The notes under the pieces are model-generated. The model made no database searches and was not told the DNA's origin. It saw only the letters and a program-made list of their open reading frames with translations. Below, in pieces: positions 14,136-22,333 of a stretch of 64,000 bases of DNA (position 1 is the first letter of the stretch; every line of letters starts with the position of its first letter). The stretch is from positions 1 through 64,000 of IMG/VR virus record IMGVR_UViG_3300025929_000016. One strand, 5' to 3'. This DNA comes from a virus. The position numbers were made by a program, and so were the translations under genes.

Positions 14136-14144
14136 ATCAGTTCC

Positions 14145-15683
14145 TCAATATGGATAATGGTATTTGCCTTGCGGGAGAACGATGGTTATGCGCTCCTTAG
14201 CGCGGGTTAGGGCAACGAAGGCAACGCGATGCTCAGAGTCGCGATCCTTATCCATTTCTACATAAGTCCTTTTAGACATGTCGGACATGATGACTACGTG
14301 GTCAGCTTGCCCACCTTTGACGCCGTGGATCGTATTAACATGGATCTTAGGCGTTGAAGAGATTCTTCGCTTTTCCCTGAGTACAGTGATATAATACTGT
14401 CGCGTTTCGAGAGATATTCCTTCGAGGGCGTCGTGCCAGACAGGGAGAGGGTCTCGAGTAAGTCCAAATCTAACGCGGAGATCATCAAGGGTGAGTGCGA
14501 GGTCAGGGTCTTCAATGCTGTTGAGCGCAGCCTTACCTCCCCTAGCCACAAGTCCTCCAACTCTAAGGTGTTCATACATCTCCTTCGCATTTGCTATGGT
14601 TAAGGCATTGCCCGGTGCTTTACGCAGGTGCTCCCACGCTACTATGGCCTGCACGTGGGCCGGTTTAACGCTGGTAAAACCGTTGCGCCCGGTGTAGGTA
14701 TAGCCCCGCGTATGTAGCAGCTCGTAAATATTATTTAACAGGTAGACATTGCGCACCAGAATCAATGTTTCTTCATCCGGGTTAATGTCAATCTGCTCCA
14801 ACATGGAAACATAGTTTATATCACCCTCGGCATCACGCGGTGTGAACTTCTTGGTGAAACGCTTGCGAACCTGCATTATAACGCTGTTCGCCTTTTCGTA
14901 CACAACTCTGGGAAGACGGTAAGAATGGCTCAATATTTCCCGGTCGCCTTCCAAGGCCAGGAAAGTCTCAAGGTCAGCGCCAGACCATTTGTAGATGGAC
15001 TGATCGTCATCACCAGCAATAATCACCTTCTGCGCACCGCTGAATGCCTTCTGCAAAACCATCCATTGGGCCTTGGACAAATCTTGCGCTTCGTCGATAA
15101 CCACGACCTTGACACGCACCGGGCGACCTTCTTCAACGTACCGGTGCAACAGGTCAGTGAAGTCCATTAACCCATTCTTTTTCTTGTACATTTCGTACCC
15201 GGCACTGAACCGTTCTTGCTCTGCCCATGCTACATCAAAACCTTCGTCTTCCCAAGTTGCCCTTATAGATACACATTTGACGCGGGCAATATTGTCCAGG
15301 AAAAGGAATTTGTCTCCTGGTGCAGCTCCAGTCGGTAGAACCCCGTCGGCCATGTCATACTGTCCAGACATGTCGTATCCAAGCCAATCACCAAGCTCCG
15401 TAAAATTCTGTCTTCCCATGAGGTTTTGTTTGCTACATCCAAGTTCGCGGAAACAGAGGGAGTGCACAGTTTGGAAAAGAGGAAGTCGTTTTCGCTTAAG
15501 ATTAAATTGTGCGCAGGCCCGATCAGCGGCTTCTTGGACTGCTTTTTTCGTGAACGAGACGAAGGCGATTTCTTCTGGTTTGATCCCACGATTAAGTTCC
15601 TCCTGCACCATGTTCAACAAGGTAGTGGTTTTGCCGGTGCCCGGTGGCCCAAGCAATACAAGCTGATTAGGTGCGATCAACAC
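14145..15683 (-). CDS. SF1 DNA helicase (UvrD/Dda-like)
   Basis: The GTG at 15683 is preferred because AGAGG lies upstream and earlier in-frame codons fall inside the neighbouring gene. The 512-residue protein has Walker A LLGPPGTGKTTTLL, motif Ia AFVSFTKKAVQEA, motif II VVVIDEAQDLS, motif III IAGDDDQSIYKWSGA, motif IV SHSYRLP and the C-terminal VNTIHGVKGGQADHVVI and VALTRAKERITIV. It is a 3'-5' or Dda-type superfamily 1 helicase, likely to help replication or repair. Confidence 0.9.
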   Translation of the reverse strand: MLIAPNQLVLLGPPGTGKTTTLLNMVQEELNRGIKPEEIAFVSFTKKAVQEAADRACAQFNLKRKRLPLFQTVHSLCFRELGCSKQNLMGRQNFTELGDWLGYDMSGQYDMADGVLPTGAAPGDKFLFLDNIARVKCVSIRATWEDEGFDVAWAEQERFSAGYEMYKKKNGLMDFTDLLHRYVEEGRPVRVKVVVIDEAQDLSKAQWMVLQKAFSGAQKVIIAGDDDQSIYKWSGADLETFLALEGDREILSHSYRLPRVVYEKANSVIMQVRKRFTKKFTPRDAEGDINYVSMLEQIDINPDEETLILVRNVYLLNNIYELLHTRGYTYTGRNGFTSVKPAHVQAIVAWEHLRKAPGNALTIANAKEMYEHLRVGGLVARGGKAALNSIEDPDLALTLDDLRVRFGLTRDPLPVWHDALEGISLETRQYYITVLREKRRISSTPKIHVNTIHGVKGGQADHVVIMSDMSKRTYVEMDKDRDSEHRVAFVALTRAKERITIVLPQGKYHYPY

Positions 15684-15897
15684 GATTGAACCTCTGTATG
15701 CGTAGGTTAAGGACTTGCAGATAGCCAAGCATGTAGTTCAGTTGCAAGGCAAGGTGTCTGGCATCCGTGGCGTCCAGCGCCTTGTACTGGTCAGTTGCCA
15801 GGAACGCACGAAGCTTTTCACATTTCCTTAACAATTCAAGATGCTCTTCGTACACGCGCTGTTGCCATTCGGTGTACAGCATAGGGATTTCAGGCAT
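15667..15897 (-). CDS. small helical protein, 76 aa
   Basis: A helical protein (MLYTEWQQRVYEEHLELLRKCEKLRAFL... LQVLNLRIQRFNRVDRT) with the general look of short phage proteins sometimes called crAss/gp-type 'YxALxxxDxxxLxxQLxxM' proteins. Its 3' end overlaps the helicase GTG start by 17 bases. It probably belongs to the replication set. Function unknown. Confidence 0.65.
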   Translation of the reverse strand: MPEIPMLYTEWQQRVYEEHLELLRKCEKLRAFLATDQYKALDATDARHLALQLNYMLGYLQVLNLRIQRFNRVDRT

Positions 15898-15967
15898 TTG
15901 GATCTCCTAGAGAGGATATTATCAGAGCAATAAGAATAACCAGCGCCGTACACATGATGACTGTCAT
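15890..15967 (-). CDS. 25-aa membrane peptide
   Basis: MTVIMCTALVILIALIISSL followed by GDPNA is a single hydrophobic helix. The stop TGA overlaps the start of the downstream gene (AATGCCTGA), as with real coupled genes. The ribosome site is weak (GGAG 13 bases upstream), so it is tentative. Confidence 0.35.
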   Translation of the reverse strand: MTVIMCTALVILIALIISSLGDPNA

Positions 15968-15999
15968 GATCTCATTGCTCCGCAAGTTGTGTGCACTTT

Positions 16000-16035
16000 C
16001 AACAAAGACCGCAGTACAGGGTTCCAGCACTGCGG
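16000..16035 (-). terminator. probable terminator after the primase gene
   Basis: CCGCAGT (16009-16015) pairs with ACTGCGG (16029-16035). On the minus strand it is followed by TCTTTGTT. It lies about 65 bases past the primase stop. Confidence 0.5.
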
Positions 16036-16099
16036 CACAGGTGCCGGGTTGACCGCTCTACAAGCAAGCGGACTGCCCGGTGGCGGCATGGGTAGCCGC

Positions 16100-17641
16100 T
16101 TAAAACTGCATGTCGTCGTCATCGGGCAGCTCAAGCTTCACAGACGGTACCAATTCGGCAGGTATGCGCCAAACCTGCACGGTTGTGTTCTTGACCTTGA
16201 TAGTGCCATGTGTGGCACCATTTTCCCTAAGACTTGTCCAGATCTTGCGTGGCTCGGTGCGTATGCCATTATTGTCCAGATACTTCAACAACGAGTTACC
16301 GGCAAAGCATATCATGTCGGACTCTTTGTCGTGCCATGGACGGCCCAGGATAATGTCATCCTTCCTACGTGCCGGTGGCGTCTGTACCAAATACTGGAAG
16401 GCATACTGATTGATGCGGCTGGCCGCACGGCTTTCAACAGGTGCTTCGATAAGCTCAACCGTCTCCAGCTTTTCACGGACAATCTTGTCCCAATCATTGG
16501 CCTTAACCCTTGGCGGCAGCTTGTTGATAGCCATCACACAAGACCGCCTAAACCGCTCCTGAGACATCAAGTCCTCAGTATCCAACTGCACACGCACACC
16601 ATCCACATCCATAATCCAGATAGGCGGCTCTGTGGCAATCTTGATTAACGAGCCTAGGTTCAACGTAAATTCTACGTCGCCCTGCCCAATGCCGAAGGTA
16701 CGCTTGCGGCACAGGTCTTTATTGCAACTGCTGATAAGAGGAGCCTTATTGCACGGATAGAAATACTCCTTGCGCCCCAGACTCTTAACCAGCAACGACA
16801 CTTCTTTGGCACCGAGCGGCGGCGTGATGTACCGTTGGTTCATCTCATCGACCTTCTCCTCCCAGTCATCGTCAAACTTTAACCGAGCATACACGCCAAT
16901 AGCAAACAGGGTGTTGTTCCTCGTACCTTCCGGGATCTTGTTGCGGGTAATCATTTGCAGGCACGGCGGGCCGTCCTCAAAGGCACCCTTAACGTCGACC
17001 TGCACCGCAGACATGGTCGCATGGTCAATGCGAATCATACGGGCCAGTTCAATGAACTGCAAGGCTGACAGCTTTTCACCCTTGAAAATACCGTAGCGTT
17101 CGGTTGCCCTATGCTCAAAGTACGGCATGTTCAACCAGTTGCCGACGTCGTTCTTATTTGCCAGCATGTTCTGCTTAGGGAATATTTCTACGCCGCCATA
17201 GCCCATCGCCAAGGCAAACTCATACAGCTTGGCCCGGACTTCCTTACAAGGCACCGGCTCGCTTAAGAACATCGTTAGGTGTGCGCCGCCGGACTTGGTG
17301 CGGATGGTCAGTAGCGGTAGTCCCAGGGCACGGACTTTTTCCTCGATTGCGTTGAGATCGAGTGGGTATTCATCAATGTCAATGGCACCCCACCAGCAAG
17401 TACCATCGTCTTGGATAGGAACGACCCCGAGAGAAGCATTGCCGTTAAGATGCTGGCTCCACAGTTTAACATTGTAGTCTCCTTTTTCCGTTGTGGCGCG
17501 GCCCTGCACCTTATTATCATCCCGCACCGTGTTGGTAATCTTGAACCGGCCAAATGCCCGGTCCAACCCTTTGTACAGGTCAAAGAACTGATCAGCTAAA
17601 AGTTGCTCTTCTGTCAGGTCTTTATCGGAAGGTTTTGCCAT
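16100..17641 (-). CDS. archaeo-eukaryotic-type primase (AEP) with PriCT-like C-terminus
   Basis: The 513-residue protein shows the AEP catalytic set: WWGAIDIDEYPLD (D88, D90), the TKSGGAHLTMFL motif (His121) and GYGGVEIFPKQ. A PriCT-like helical region follows (TRNNTLFAIGVYARL, MNQRYITPPL, VSLLVKSLGRKEYFYPC) with a Cys cluster CNKAPLISSCNKDLCRKR that may bind zinc. The C-terminal 200 residues resemble the winged parts of phage primases and end in an acidic tail (ELPDDDDMQF). No DnaB-like helicase domain is fused. It probably primes phage replication. Confidence 0.85.
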   Translation of the reverse strand: MAKPSDKDLTEEQLLADQFFDLYKGLDRAFGRFKITNTVRDDNKVQGRATTEKGDYNVKLWSQHLNGNASLGVVPIQDDGTCWWGAIDIDEYPLDLNAIEEKVRALGLPLLTIRTKSGGAHLTMFLSEPVPCKEVRAKLYEFALAMGYGGVEIFPKQNMLANKNDVGNWLNMPYFEHRATERYGIFKGEKLSALQFIELARMIRIDHATMSAVQVDVKGAFEDGPPCLQMITRNKIPEGTRNNTLFAIGVYARLKFDDDWEEKVDEMNQRYITPPLGAKEVSLLVKSLGRKEYFYPCNKAPLISSCNKDLCRKRTFGIGQGDVEFTLNLGSLIKIATEPPIWIMDVDGVRVQLDTEDLMSQERFRRSCVMAINKLPPRVKANDWDKIVREKLETVELIEAPVESRAASRINQYAFQYLVQTPPARRKDDIILGRPWHDKESDMICFAGNSLLKYLDNNGIRTEPRKIWTSLRENGATHGTIKVKNTTVQVWRIPAELVPSVKLELPDDDDMQF

Positions 17642-18317
17642 AATTTTCGCACGTTGTCACACCGCAGTACTTACCGCAAAGGAAGTTAGGCTTCGCGGGC
17701 CAATTGTTCTTTACCAACGATTTCTGGAAAGGCGCTAAACGCTTTTCGAAGTTTTCCCAGTCGGCATCGTAGAACTCACGGTGTACCTTCGCCTTTGTTG
17801 CGTAACCCTTTGCCAACCACTCGTATCGGGTGTCCACTCGTTGTACGTTCGGGAAGTGGGCAAATACCAGTAGAGCGTTATGCTTGAGCTGGGTACTGTA
17901 GGGATCGGGCTTGCCGGTTTTCCAGTCAATAATCGTAGCAACTGTGCCGTCTGCGGAGATATGCAGAAGGTCAAGTTTGCCCCTCGCGTGACCACTGGCA
18001 TCCCACCAGCCAACCGGAACACGATTAATGTCAACGCATAACTCTTTTTCGGCGAAAAACTCACCGCCAAGTGTCTTGAGCTCATCTACGATTTCCTTGA
18101 TTTGCTTCTTGTACTTGTTGTCGAAGTCAGTACCGTTCAGTGCGTACAGTTCTGCTTGCTTGTGGATGCTGTCGCCGTCGTTGGCCGCTTGGTTGAAGGG
18201 TCTTGCAAATTCTTTACTGATGCGCTCGCCAAAATGCTTGCGTGGGCACATTTCGTAACCGGTAAGGGATGAATAGGAGTACGGAAGAATCCGTACCACT
18301 TTAGTTTCGGTTGGCAT
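17622..18317 (-). CDS. Cas4/RecB-like PD-(D/E)xK nuclease with Fe-S cysteines
   Basis: ATG 18317 is used since earlier codons lie inside the neighbouring gene. The 231-residue protein starts SYSSLTGYEMCPRKHF (Cys24) and has DSIHKQAE, then the nuclease core GKLDLLHI (D116) and ATIIDWKTGKPD (D131, K133), then a C-terminal triad FLCGKYCGVTTC (C214, C218, C223). The Cys pattern fits the 4Fe-4S cluster of Cas4/AddB-type exonucleases. In phages such nucleases act in recombination or end processing. It overlaps the primase gene by 20 bases. Confidence 0.85.
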   Translation of the reverse strand: MPTETKVVRILPYSYSSLTGYEMCPRKHFGERISKEFARPFNQAANDGDSIHKQAELYALNGTDFDNKYKKQIKEIVDELKTLGGEFFAEKELCVDINRVPVGWWDASGHARGKLDLLHISADGTVATIIDWKTGKPDPYSTQLKHNALLVFAHFPNVQRVDTRYEWLAKGYATKAKVHREFYDADWENFEKRLAPFQKSLVKNNWPAKPNFLCGKYCGVTTCENYGKTFR

Positions 18318-18504
18318 TGAATCTCTCCCAATCTTTTCGGCAATGTTCGTCACAGAATAGCTGCGCATCAGCGAGCTTATCGTCGCAGTTATAGCATAGG
18401 CCCAAAGGCAGTAGCTCACGCTTTGGGCGCGAGGCGAGGACTCGGCGGGCAAGTTCTATTTCTAGTTCTAAGCGGTCGCCTGTAATGTCAGCATCGTCCG
18501 ACAT
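18301..18504 (-). CDS. small zinc-finger protein, 67 aa
   Basis: An acidic helix (SDDADITGDRLELEIELARRV) is followed by a treble-clef-like Cys cluster LCYNCDDKLADAQLFCDEHC. This is typical of small phage zinc proteins, distantly like DUF2116 or TraR/DksA zinc parts. A CTATACAG leader (18505-18529) precedes it. It overlaps the nuclease start by 17 bases. Confidence 0.65.
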   Translation of the reverse strand: MSDDADITGDRLELEIELARRVLASRPKRELLPLGLCYNCDDKLADAQLFCDEHCRKDWERFNANRN

Positions 18505-18529
18505 AATAGTTCCTTAGTCTGTATAGTTG
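18505..18529 (-). promoter_or_regulatory. CTATACAG leader
   Basis: On the minus strand CAACTATACAGACTAAGGAA and CTATT precede ATG 18504. Here CTATACAG is separate from the ribosome site AAGGAA, showing that the element is not just a Shine-Dalgarno. Confidence 0.55.
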
Positions 18530-18596
18530 CGGGCACTTATTGTAGCCTGCATGCAAGGTTGCTGCACGGCCACTCGGTAAATAAACCCGCCTGTAT

Positions 18597-18630
18597 GCAA
18601 AACGCCCGCCTATGTTACCACAGGAGGGCG
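18597..18630 (-). terminator. rho-independent terminator after the SSB-like gene
   Basis: CGCCCTCCT/AGGCGGGCG forms a stem with one mismatch around TGTGGTAACAT-type loop; TTTTGC follows on the minus strand. It lies 25 bases past the stop at 18656. Confidence 0.65.
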
Positions 18631-18655
18631 CTTCTTTACTACTACAACAGGCCGA

Positions 18656-19450
18656 TTAGAATTCTTCGGCCGTTTCTGCCATGCCTTCTTCAACAGGCAT
18701 TACCGGCTTGGCAGCGCCGGACTTGATTGCATCGCGGAAAGCCTTGGCTTCCACGTATTCAGCGATGTCTTCGACCTTGCCGAGATTTTCAATGGCAAAG
18801 CCAAACCAGGAACCCTTGTCGTTCTTTTCAGGTACCGTGGTGATCTTGTACACGTGAGAGAACATCGGCGCCGTAACGAAGCCGCTGTTGGTTTTCAGCT
18901 TGATGCCGTTCATGAGGGACATCCACTGGCGCGACTTTTTCAGTTGCGTCGAGGACATCGTCAGTTGCGCTGGAGTCAGCGTACCGTCCGCTTTGCGGAT
19001 CATGACGAAGTGGTTGCGTGTGTCGACCAGCGTATTGCCGTTCGGCAGCATGTCGCGACCTTTGTCATCCTTCGTGGTTGGCTGCGACTGCATGTGCTCT
19101 GCCACGAAACCGCCACCATCTTCACGGCGCTTCCATTCGATGAAGCGCTGCGTGTAGTGAACGGGGATGACTTCAATGCCAGCGGTACCGTCGTACAACT
19201 CCTGGGTCACAGTGTTGAACAACATACCTTCTTCGGCGCCCTTGATGTAGGCACCATCCGATTTCTTGCACTGAGGGGATCCAGATTGGAGGATCTGGAG
19301 GAAGGGGATAGCATACGCCGAAGCGCCTGCTTCCTCGAAACCGCCACCAGCGTCTTCTTCCATCGATTGCTGCATCAAGGCAATTTGCTGTGCCTTAACG
19401 GTGTCCAGTTCGGTGGAAGCGCCTTCTGCGGTTTTGTCTTTGGTTGCCAT
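18656..19450 (-). CDS. putative single-stranded-DNA-binding-type protein, 264 aa
   Basis: The protein has a variable N-terminus (MATKDKTAEGASTELDTVKA), a beta-rich core (AIPFLQILQSGSPQCKKSDG, GIEVIPVHYTQRFIEWKRRE, NHFVMIRKADG, SWFGFAIENLG) and an acidic tail ending AETAEEF. An acidic tail with terminal Phe is the hallmark of phage and bacterial SSBs that recruit partner proteins. The core is like a conserved phage family often found beside replication genes. It stands alone between a structured leader (19451-19797) and a terminator, so it is likely abundant and possibly autoregulated. Confidence 0.6.
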   Translation of the reverse strand: MATKDKTAEGASTELDTVKAQQIALMQQSMEEDAGGGFEEAGASAYAIPFLQILQSGSPQCKKSDGAYIKGAEEGMLFNTVTQELYDGTAGIEVIPVHYTQRFIEWKRREDGGGFVAEHMQSQPTTKDDKGRDMLPNGNTLVDTRNHFVMIRKADGTLTPAQLTMSSTQLKKSRQWMSLMNGIKLKTNSGFVTAPMFSHVYKITTVPEKNDKGSWFGFAIENLGKVEDIAEYVEAKAFRDAIKSGAAKPVMPVEEGMAETAEEF

Positions 19451-19535
19451 TTGAAAACTCCAATAATAAAAAGATTAAAAGTGAAAGATGGCTTACCCAT
19501 CAGCATGTTGGGCCAAACGAGACCAATCGATTAAA

Positions 19536-19700
19536 CCAACACGACAGCCGCCTAACAGGATACCCGATACATGGCCTGAACACTCTCGAATAGAGACCCG
19601 TTAGGAGGCTGTCGTGTTGGCCCTACAGTTAAGTAGGGGATTACCGACACGGATTTGTTAGCTCGGTTTACTCCGAGTTACCGTGTGGTGGCGCGACACC
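19536..19700 (-). ncRNA. structured RNA candidate in the leader of the SSB-like gene
   Basis: The 347-base gap 19451-19797 holds no gene but several strong stems. There is a 21-base stem with one mismatch (19536-19556 with 19600-19620; ends CCAACACGACAGCC). A 6-bp hairpin CCCTAC-TTAACT-GTAGGG lies beside it (about 19618-19637). A nested pair follows, ACACGG...CCGTGT outside CTCGG-agtaaa-CCGAG. Inside the long loop is CTCT-ATTC-GAGAG. The stems are read on the minus strand upstream of the SSB-like ATG. A 5' UTR control structure or separate small RNA is possible; no known Rfam family is recognised. The strand is inferred. Confidence 0.5.
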
Positions 19701-19797
19701 TCCTATCACGGAATTATGTACACTTTCGTAGTAGCACGGCCAGTACGTCTACTGGCACCAAACAGAGGATGAATGCGCCCAATTGCGCACCGTTACC

Positions 19798-19983
19798 TCA
19801 ACTCTGTTGTGTTTCTTTGACCGCTGCTTCGTGCACAGCTATCTGAGATGTTATCTGTTGCGTTATTGCCGTAACTAGGCCCGCAACCACATTATAAGGC
19901 TGGGAACTAGCTAGTTGCAATAGCAAATCTACATCTTTTGCTGGCAAATTTAGATTAAATGGAAAGTCGGGTGGCACGTTCAT
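19798..19983 (-). CDS. hypothetical protein, 61 aa
   Basis: A small helical protein (PAKDVDLLLQLASSQPYN, VVAGLVTAITQQITSQIAVH). Its start overlaps the stop of the 54-aa gene upstream (ATGA). It is the last gene before the structured gap. No family is recognised. Confidence 0.55.
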   Translation of the reverse strand: MNVPPDFPFNLNLPAKDVDLLLQLASSQPYNVVAGLVTAITQQITSQIAVHEAAVKETQQS

Positions 19984-20144
19984 AGGTCACCTTCTTCTCT
20001 GAGATAAAACTCAACATTGTCGCCAGTTCGAGTTTCTACGGTTATTTCTGTGTCATCGCCATGGAGTTTGATGAGCGTTTCAACAACAGTCTTCAATGCA
20101 CCAAGACTACCGTCGAAATTTGTCAGTGGATCAACCTTAATCAT
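19980..20144 (-). CDS. hypothetical protein, 54 aa
   Basis: MIKVDPLTNFDGSLGALKTV continues to TEITVETRTGDNVEFYLREE. ATGA overlaps exist with both neighbours, which is strong support for a real gene despite the short length. It probably forms a small alpha/beta fold. Function unknown. Confidence 0.6.
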   Translation of the reverse strand: MIKVDPLTNFDGSLGALKTVVETLIKLHGDDTEITVETRTGDNVEFYLREEGDL

Positions 20145-20734
20145 TTCTTTCCTTTCGATTTTGGAGGTAGGTCAACTTTGCTACGGTCAACAATGAAAGC
20201 GCCGAATGCGGCCAGCGGTACGTTCATCCCTTTTTCCATCACTTCTTTGAGCGTTGCCTTCAACGTCATCGGGTGGATGGTTTCGTTCTGCACTGGTCGC
20301 AGACCCATGTCCGCCAACTTCTTGGCTGTTTCTGCTGCCTTAGCATCTTCGCCACGAGAGAACTCAACCACGACAGTGTTCTTGATGATACCGTCCAGCT
20401 TGTTCTCGCGTAGCCACGTATAGGCCGGGCCGGTATTGTCCTTTGGTATAGAGCAATAGACCTCTGTCTTCACCGATACCTTGCGACCATCAGCCATCGT
20501 GTAGCTGGACAGGCCCGCTTCCTTGATCTTCTCGGGCAGTTCTTTTTCGGCAATGGCTCGCCAGCGGCGCTTACCTTCTTCCATACGAAGTTCTTGCGCT
20601 TCCAGCCAGTTTTCCAGTTCCACCTGCCGGGCCGCTAGGTCTGCCACGGCCTTGAGCAGTTCGTTGCCGGGCATGGCAACTTCAGGATTCTGCGCATCTT
20701 CAGCATCTGCCGCCATTTGGTCTTCGAGGTTCAT
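20141..20734 (-). CDS. conserved phage replication-associated protein, 197 aa
   Basis: The protein has an acidic start (MNLEDQMAADAEDAQNPEVA), a long coiled-coil helix (LLKAVADLAARQVELENWLEAQELRMEEG), a domain AEKELPEKIKEAGLSSYTMADGRKVSV and a C-terminal helix pair ending in a basic tail (PKSKGKK). It resembles a family commonly found beside SSB-like genes in podoviruses and siphoviruses, with no assigned biochemical role. Coupled by ATGA to both neighbours. Confidence 0.7.
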   Translation of the reverse strand: MNLEDQMAADAEDAQNPEVAMPGNELLKAVADLAARQVELENWLEAQELRMEEGKRRWRAIAEKELPEKIKEAGLSSYTMADGRKVSVKTEVYCSIPKDNTGPAYTWLRENKLDGIIKNTVVVEFSRGEDAKAAETAKKLADMGLRPVQNETIHPMTLKATLKEVMEKGMNVPLAAFGAFIVDRSKVDLPPKSKGKK

Positions 20735-20985
20735 ACCTTGGCCTCTCTGTTAATTATCGACTTGACAAAGTCTTCTTGCATGGCGGGTTCGAAGTTCTGA
20801 CAGAACCAGAAGATGTCACGGACACAGAGCTTTCCAGGCTCATTGGCCGGCACATAGGCGACGCCCGTTGTCCATGGCGACTCGGCCATCTTCATGATCA
20901 CGTTGGTCACGGCGACTTGGTAGATGCCGCCCTTCTTCTTATGGCGCACATAGTCGCCGACCTGCGGTTTGATTGCGAGTGTCAT
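20731..20985 (-). CDS. small beta-barrel-like hypothetical protein, 84 aa
   Basis: The N-terminus (IKPQVGDYVRHKKKGGIYQV) reads like a small SH3-type barrel, as in DUF1653-like proteins. The rest is WTTGVAYVPANEPGKLCVRD and a C-terminal helix. ATGA overlaps on both sides place it in the same operon. Function unknown. Confidence 0.6.
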   Translation of the reverse strand: MTLAIKPQVGDYVRHKKKGGIYQVAVTNVIMKMAESPWTTGVAYVPANEPGKLCVRDIFWFCQNFEPAMQEDFVKSIINREAKV

Positions 20986-21215
20986 TTATTTCTCTCCTTT
21001 ATCATCGCGTCAGCGAACAGATAGCATCGATGGGCCACAAATTCTGGAATCTTCATTGCCTTTTCTTCGTCAGTAGGGTCTGCATTGGAAATATCGCTGG
21101 ACAAAATAGCAATCAATGCCTGTCCAGCGAAATGGTCGCGCAGAGTCATTCCTTTAAACACATGCGTACCTGTGCTAAATGGGAATGCGTCTCCTCCAGT
21201 ATCTTTATGGCTCAT
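20982..21215 (-). CDS. conserved phage protein (GMTLRDHFAGQAL motif)
   Basis: The 77-residue protein contains KGMTLRDHFAGQALIAIL and a C-terminal CYLFADAMIKERNK helix. This pattern (MTLRDxFAGxAL...YxxADxMLxxR) is very common in phages of proteobacteria and has no known function. ATGA overlaps with both neighbours. Confidence 0.75.
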   Translation of the reverse strand: MSHKDTGGDAFPFSTGTHVFKGMTLRDHFAGQALIAILSSDISNADPTDEEKAMKIPEFVAHRCYLFADAMIKERNK

Positions 21216-21571
21216 AGCGCCTTCCCATGAACGTCAGTTTGGATGGAGTAGTAGCGCCGTGCCTTCTTATCCCACTTGAGATAGTTCACACGACCGTGGT
21301 TGATGTCTGAAGCGACCATGGCGACCATGGACATCAGCACTGGATCGCCGACAGGCAGAATAAAGTCATCGTCGCCGAAATCGTGCAGCTTGTCGCGCAG
21401 TGTCCGAATCGTCGGCACCGTGGCGAACATTGTCTGGTTGTTTTGCAGGAGAATATGGACGTCGCCATACTCAATCGCAGGCTTGAGGTTGACGCTCTTC
21501 ACCGGCTCGCCGGCAATGATATGAGTAGGTTCGCACACGGCGAATACTCGGGGATGTTTCTTGGTTTCCAT
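21212..21571 (-). CDS. hypothetical protein, 119 aa
   Basis: A mixed alpha/beta protein (RVFAVCEPTHIIAGEPVKSV, FILPVGDPVLMSMVAMVASD, WDKKARRYYSIQTDVHGKAL). The middle (TIRTLRDKLHDFGDDDFILPVGDP) recalls conserved phage proteins of unknown function. It is the first gene of a promoter-leader unit (21572-21652) and so may be expressed with the downstream genes to 19798. Confidence 0.65.
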   Translation of the reverse strand: METKKHPRVFAVCEPTHIIAGEPVKSVNLKPAIEYGDVHILLQNNQTMFATVPTIRTLRDKLHDFGDDDFILPVGDPVLMSMVAMVASDINHGRVNYLKWDKKARRYYSIQTDVHGKAL

Positions 21572-21599
21572 GATCGTGTCCTGTTATAAACTGTATGGG
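21572..21599 (-). promoter_or_regulatory. CTATACAG-type leader
   Basis: On the minus strand CCATACAGTTTATAACAGGA precedes ATG 21571. It is close to the leader at 63698-63725 (CTATACAGTTTATAAAGGG). Confidence 0.55.
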
Positions 21600-21623
21600 T
21601 GTGGCGGGGTTGCCACGGTGCCC

Positions 21624-21652
21624 ATACTACCCAAAACGCTGTGCGATAGCAA
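21624..21652 (-). promoter_or_regulatory. sigma70-type promoter
   Basis: On the minus strand TTGCTA (21647-21652), a 17-base spacer and TAGTAT (21624-21629). It lies about 50 bases before ATG 21571. The -10 surroundings (GGTAGTATGGG) match the promoter at 35924-35951. Confidence 0.6.
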
Positions 21653-21690
21653 CAATTCCCTTGTGAGTTTTACATAACGTTCGTTATCGG

Positions 21691-22269
21691 CTATTTCCTG
21701 CCAACAACATATCGACAGTTTTCATGCTCGCCGACTGCGCATAGATCGCAAAATCCATTTCCCGGTGGCACCTCAAGGCAATTCGGCTTGCGCTTGCCCT
21801 GCTCGGCTGGCGCTGCGACAGGTGCGGCATAGAGCTTTCGCGCCTCATGCGCCCAATCGTTCACGACTGGGGATTTTATGTAGTCCTCATAGGATTCAGG
21901 GCTGCACTTTATCCATTCGCTCCAACCTCTGCGCTCGTCCCATGTCGGACGTGTCCTATACTGGTATTCAACAGGCTCCTGCTGCTGCGCTACGGGTGCC
22001 AGATCACGTTCAGCCGCAACATGCCAATCGATAAGGTTGCTGATTGTCTTGCGCGGGTTTGTTGGCTCATAGCAGCTTTTCACTGACATGCAGTGATCGA
22101 TTGCCGCCTGATGCCATGCATCCTGCTGCGCTACGGGCGCGGCGGCAAGTGCGGCCAGCGCATATTCGATCATTTGCGCAGTCGTATAGCCATCGGTCGG
22201 AAAGCTGTCGCCATTCACATGCGCCCAGGCGCCTGGCTCTGGCAGCGGCGGCAATTTGGTGTCACTCAT
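21691..22269 (-). CDS. conserved phage hypothetical protein, 192 aa
   Basis: The N-terminus (LPPLPEPGAWAHVNGDSFPTDGYT) is a motif common in hypothetical phage proteins, followed by helices (TAQMIEYALAALAAAPVAQQ). The C-terminus has a Cys cluster (NCLEVPPGNGFCDLCAVGEH then ENC) that could bind zinc. Ala/Pro-rich linkers (VAAPAEQGK) join the pieces. Function unknown. Confidence 0.65.
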   Translation of the reverse strand: MSDTKLPPLPEPGAWAHVNGDSFPTDGYTTAQMIEYALAALAAAPVAQQDAWHQAAIDHCMSVKSCYEPTNPRKTISNLIDWHVAAERDLAPVAQQQEPVEYQYRTRPTWDERRGWSEWIKCSPESYEDYIKSPVVNDWAHEARKLYAAPVAAPAEQGKRKPNCLEVPPGNGFCDLCAVGEHENCRYVVGRK

Positions 22270-22302
22270 TTTGTTTTCCTCAGTTTTCGTTCAATCGGCA
22301 GC

Positions 22303-22330
22303 TATTACGATAAGAAGAGTTATCGTAATA
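22303..22330. promoter_or_regulatory. AT-rich perfect inverted repeat
   Basis: TATTACGATAA-GAAGAG-TTATCGTAATA is an 11-bp perfect stem with a 6-base loop in the gap between two minus-strand genes. There is no T-run, so an operator or RNA hairpin is more likely than a terminator. Confidence 0.5.
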
Positions 22331-22333
22331 AAG

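Noticed and set aside
19451-19797. A tRNA or group I intron in the structured gap.
   Set aside because: The stems do not form a cloverleaf, no T-loop or anticodon arm is seen, and the intron core elements are missing.
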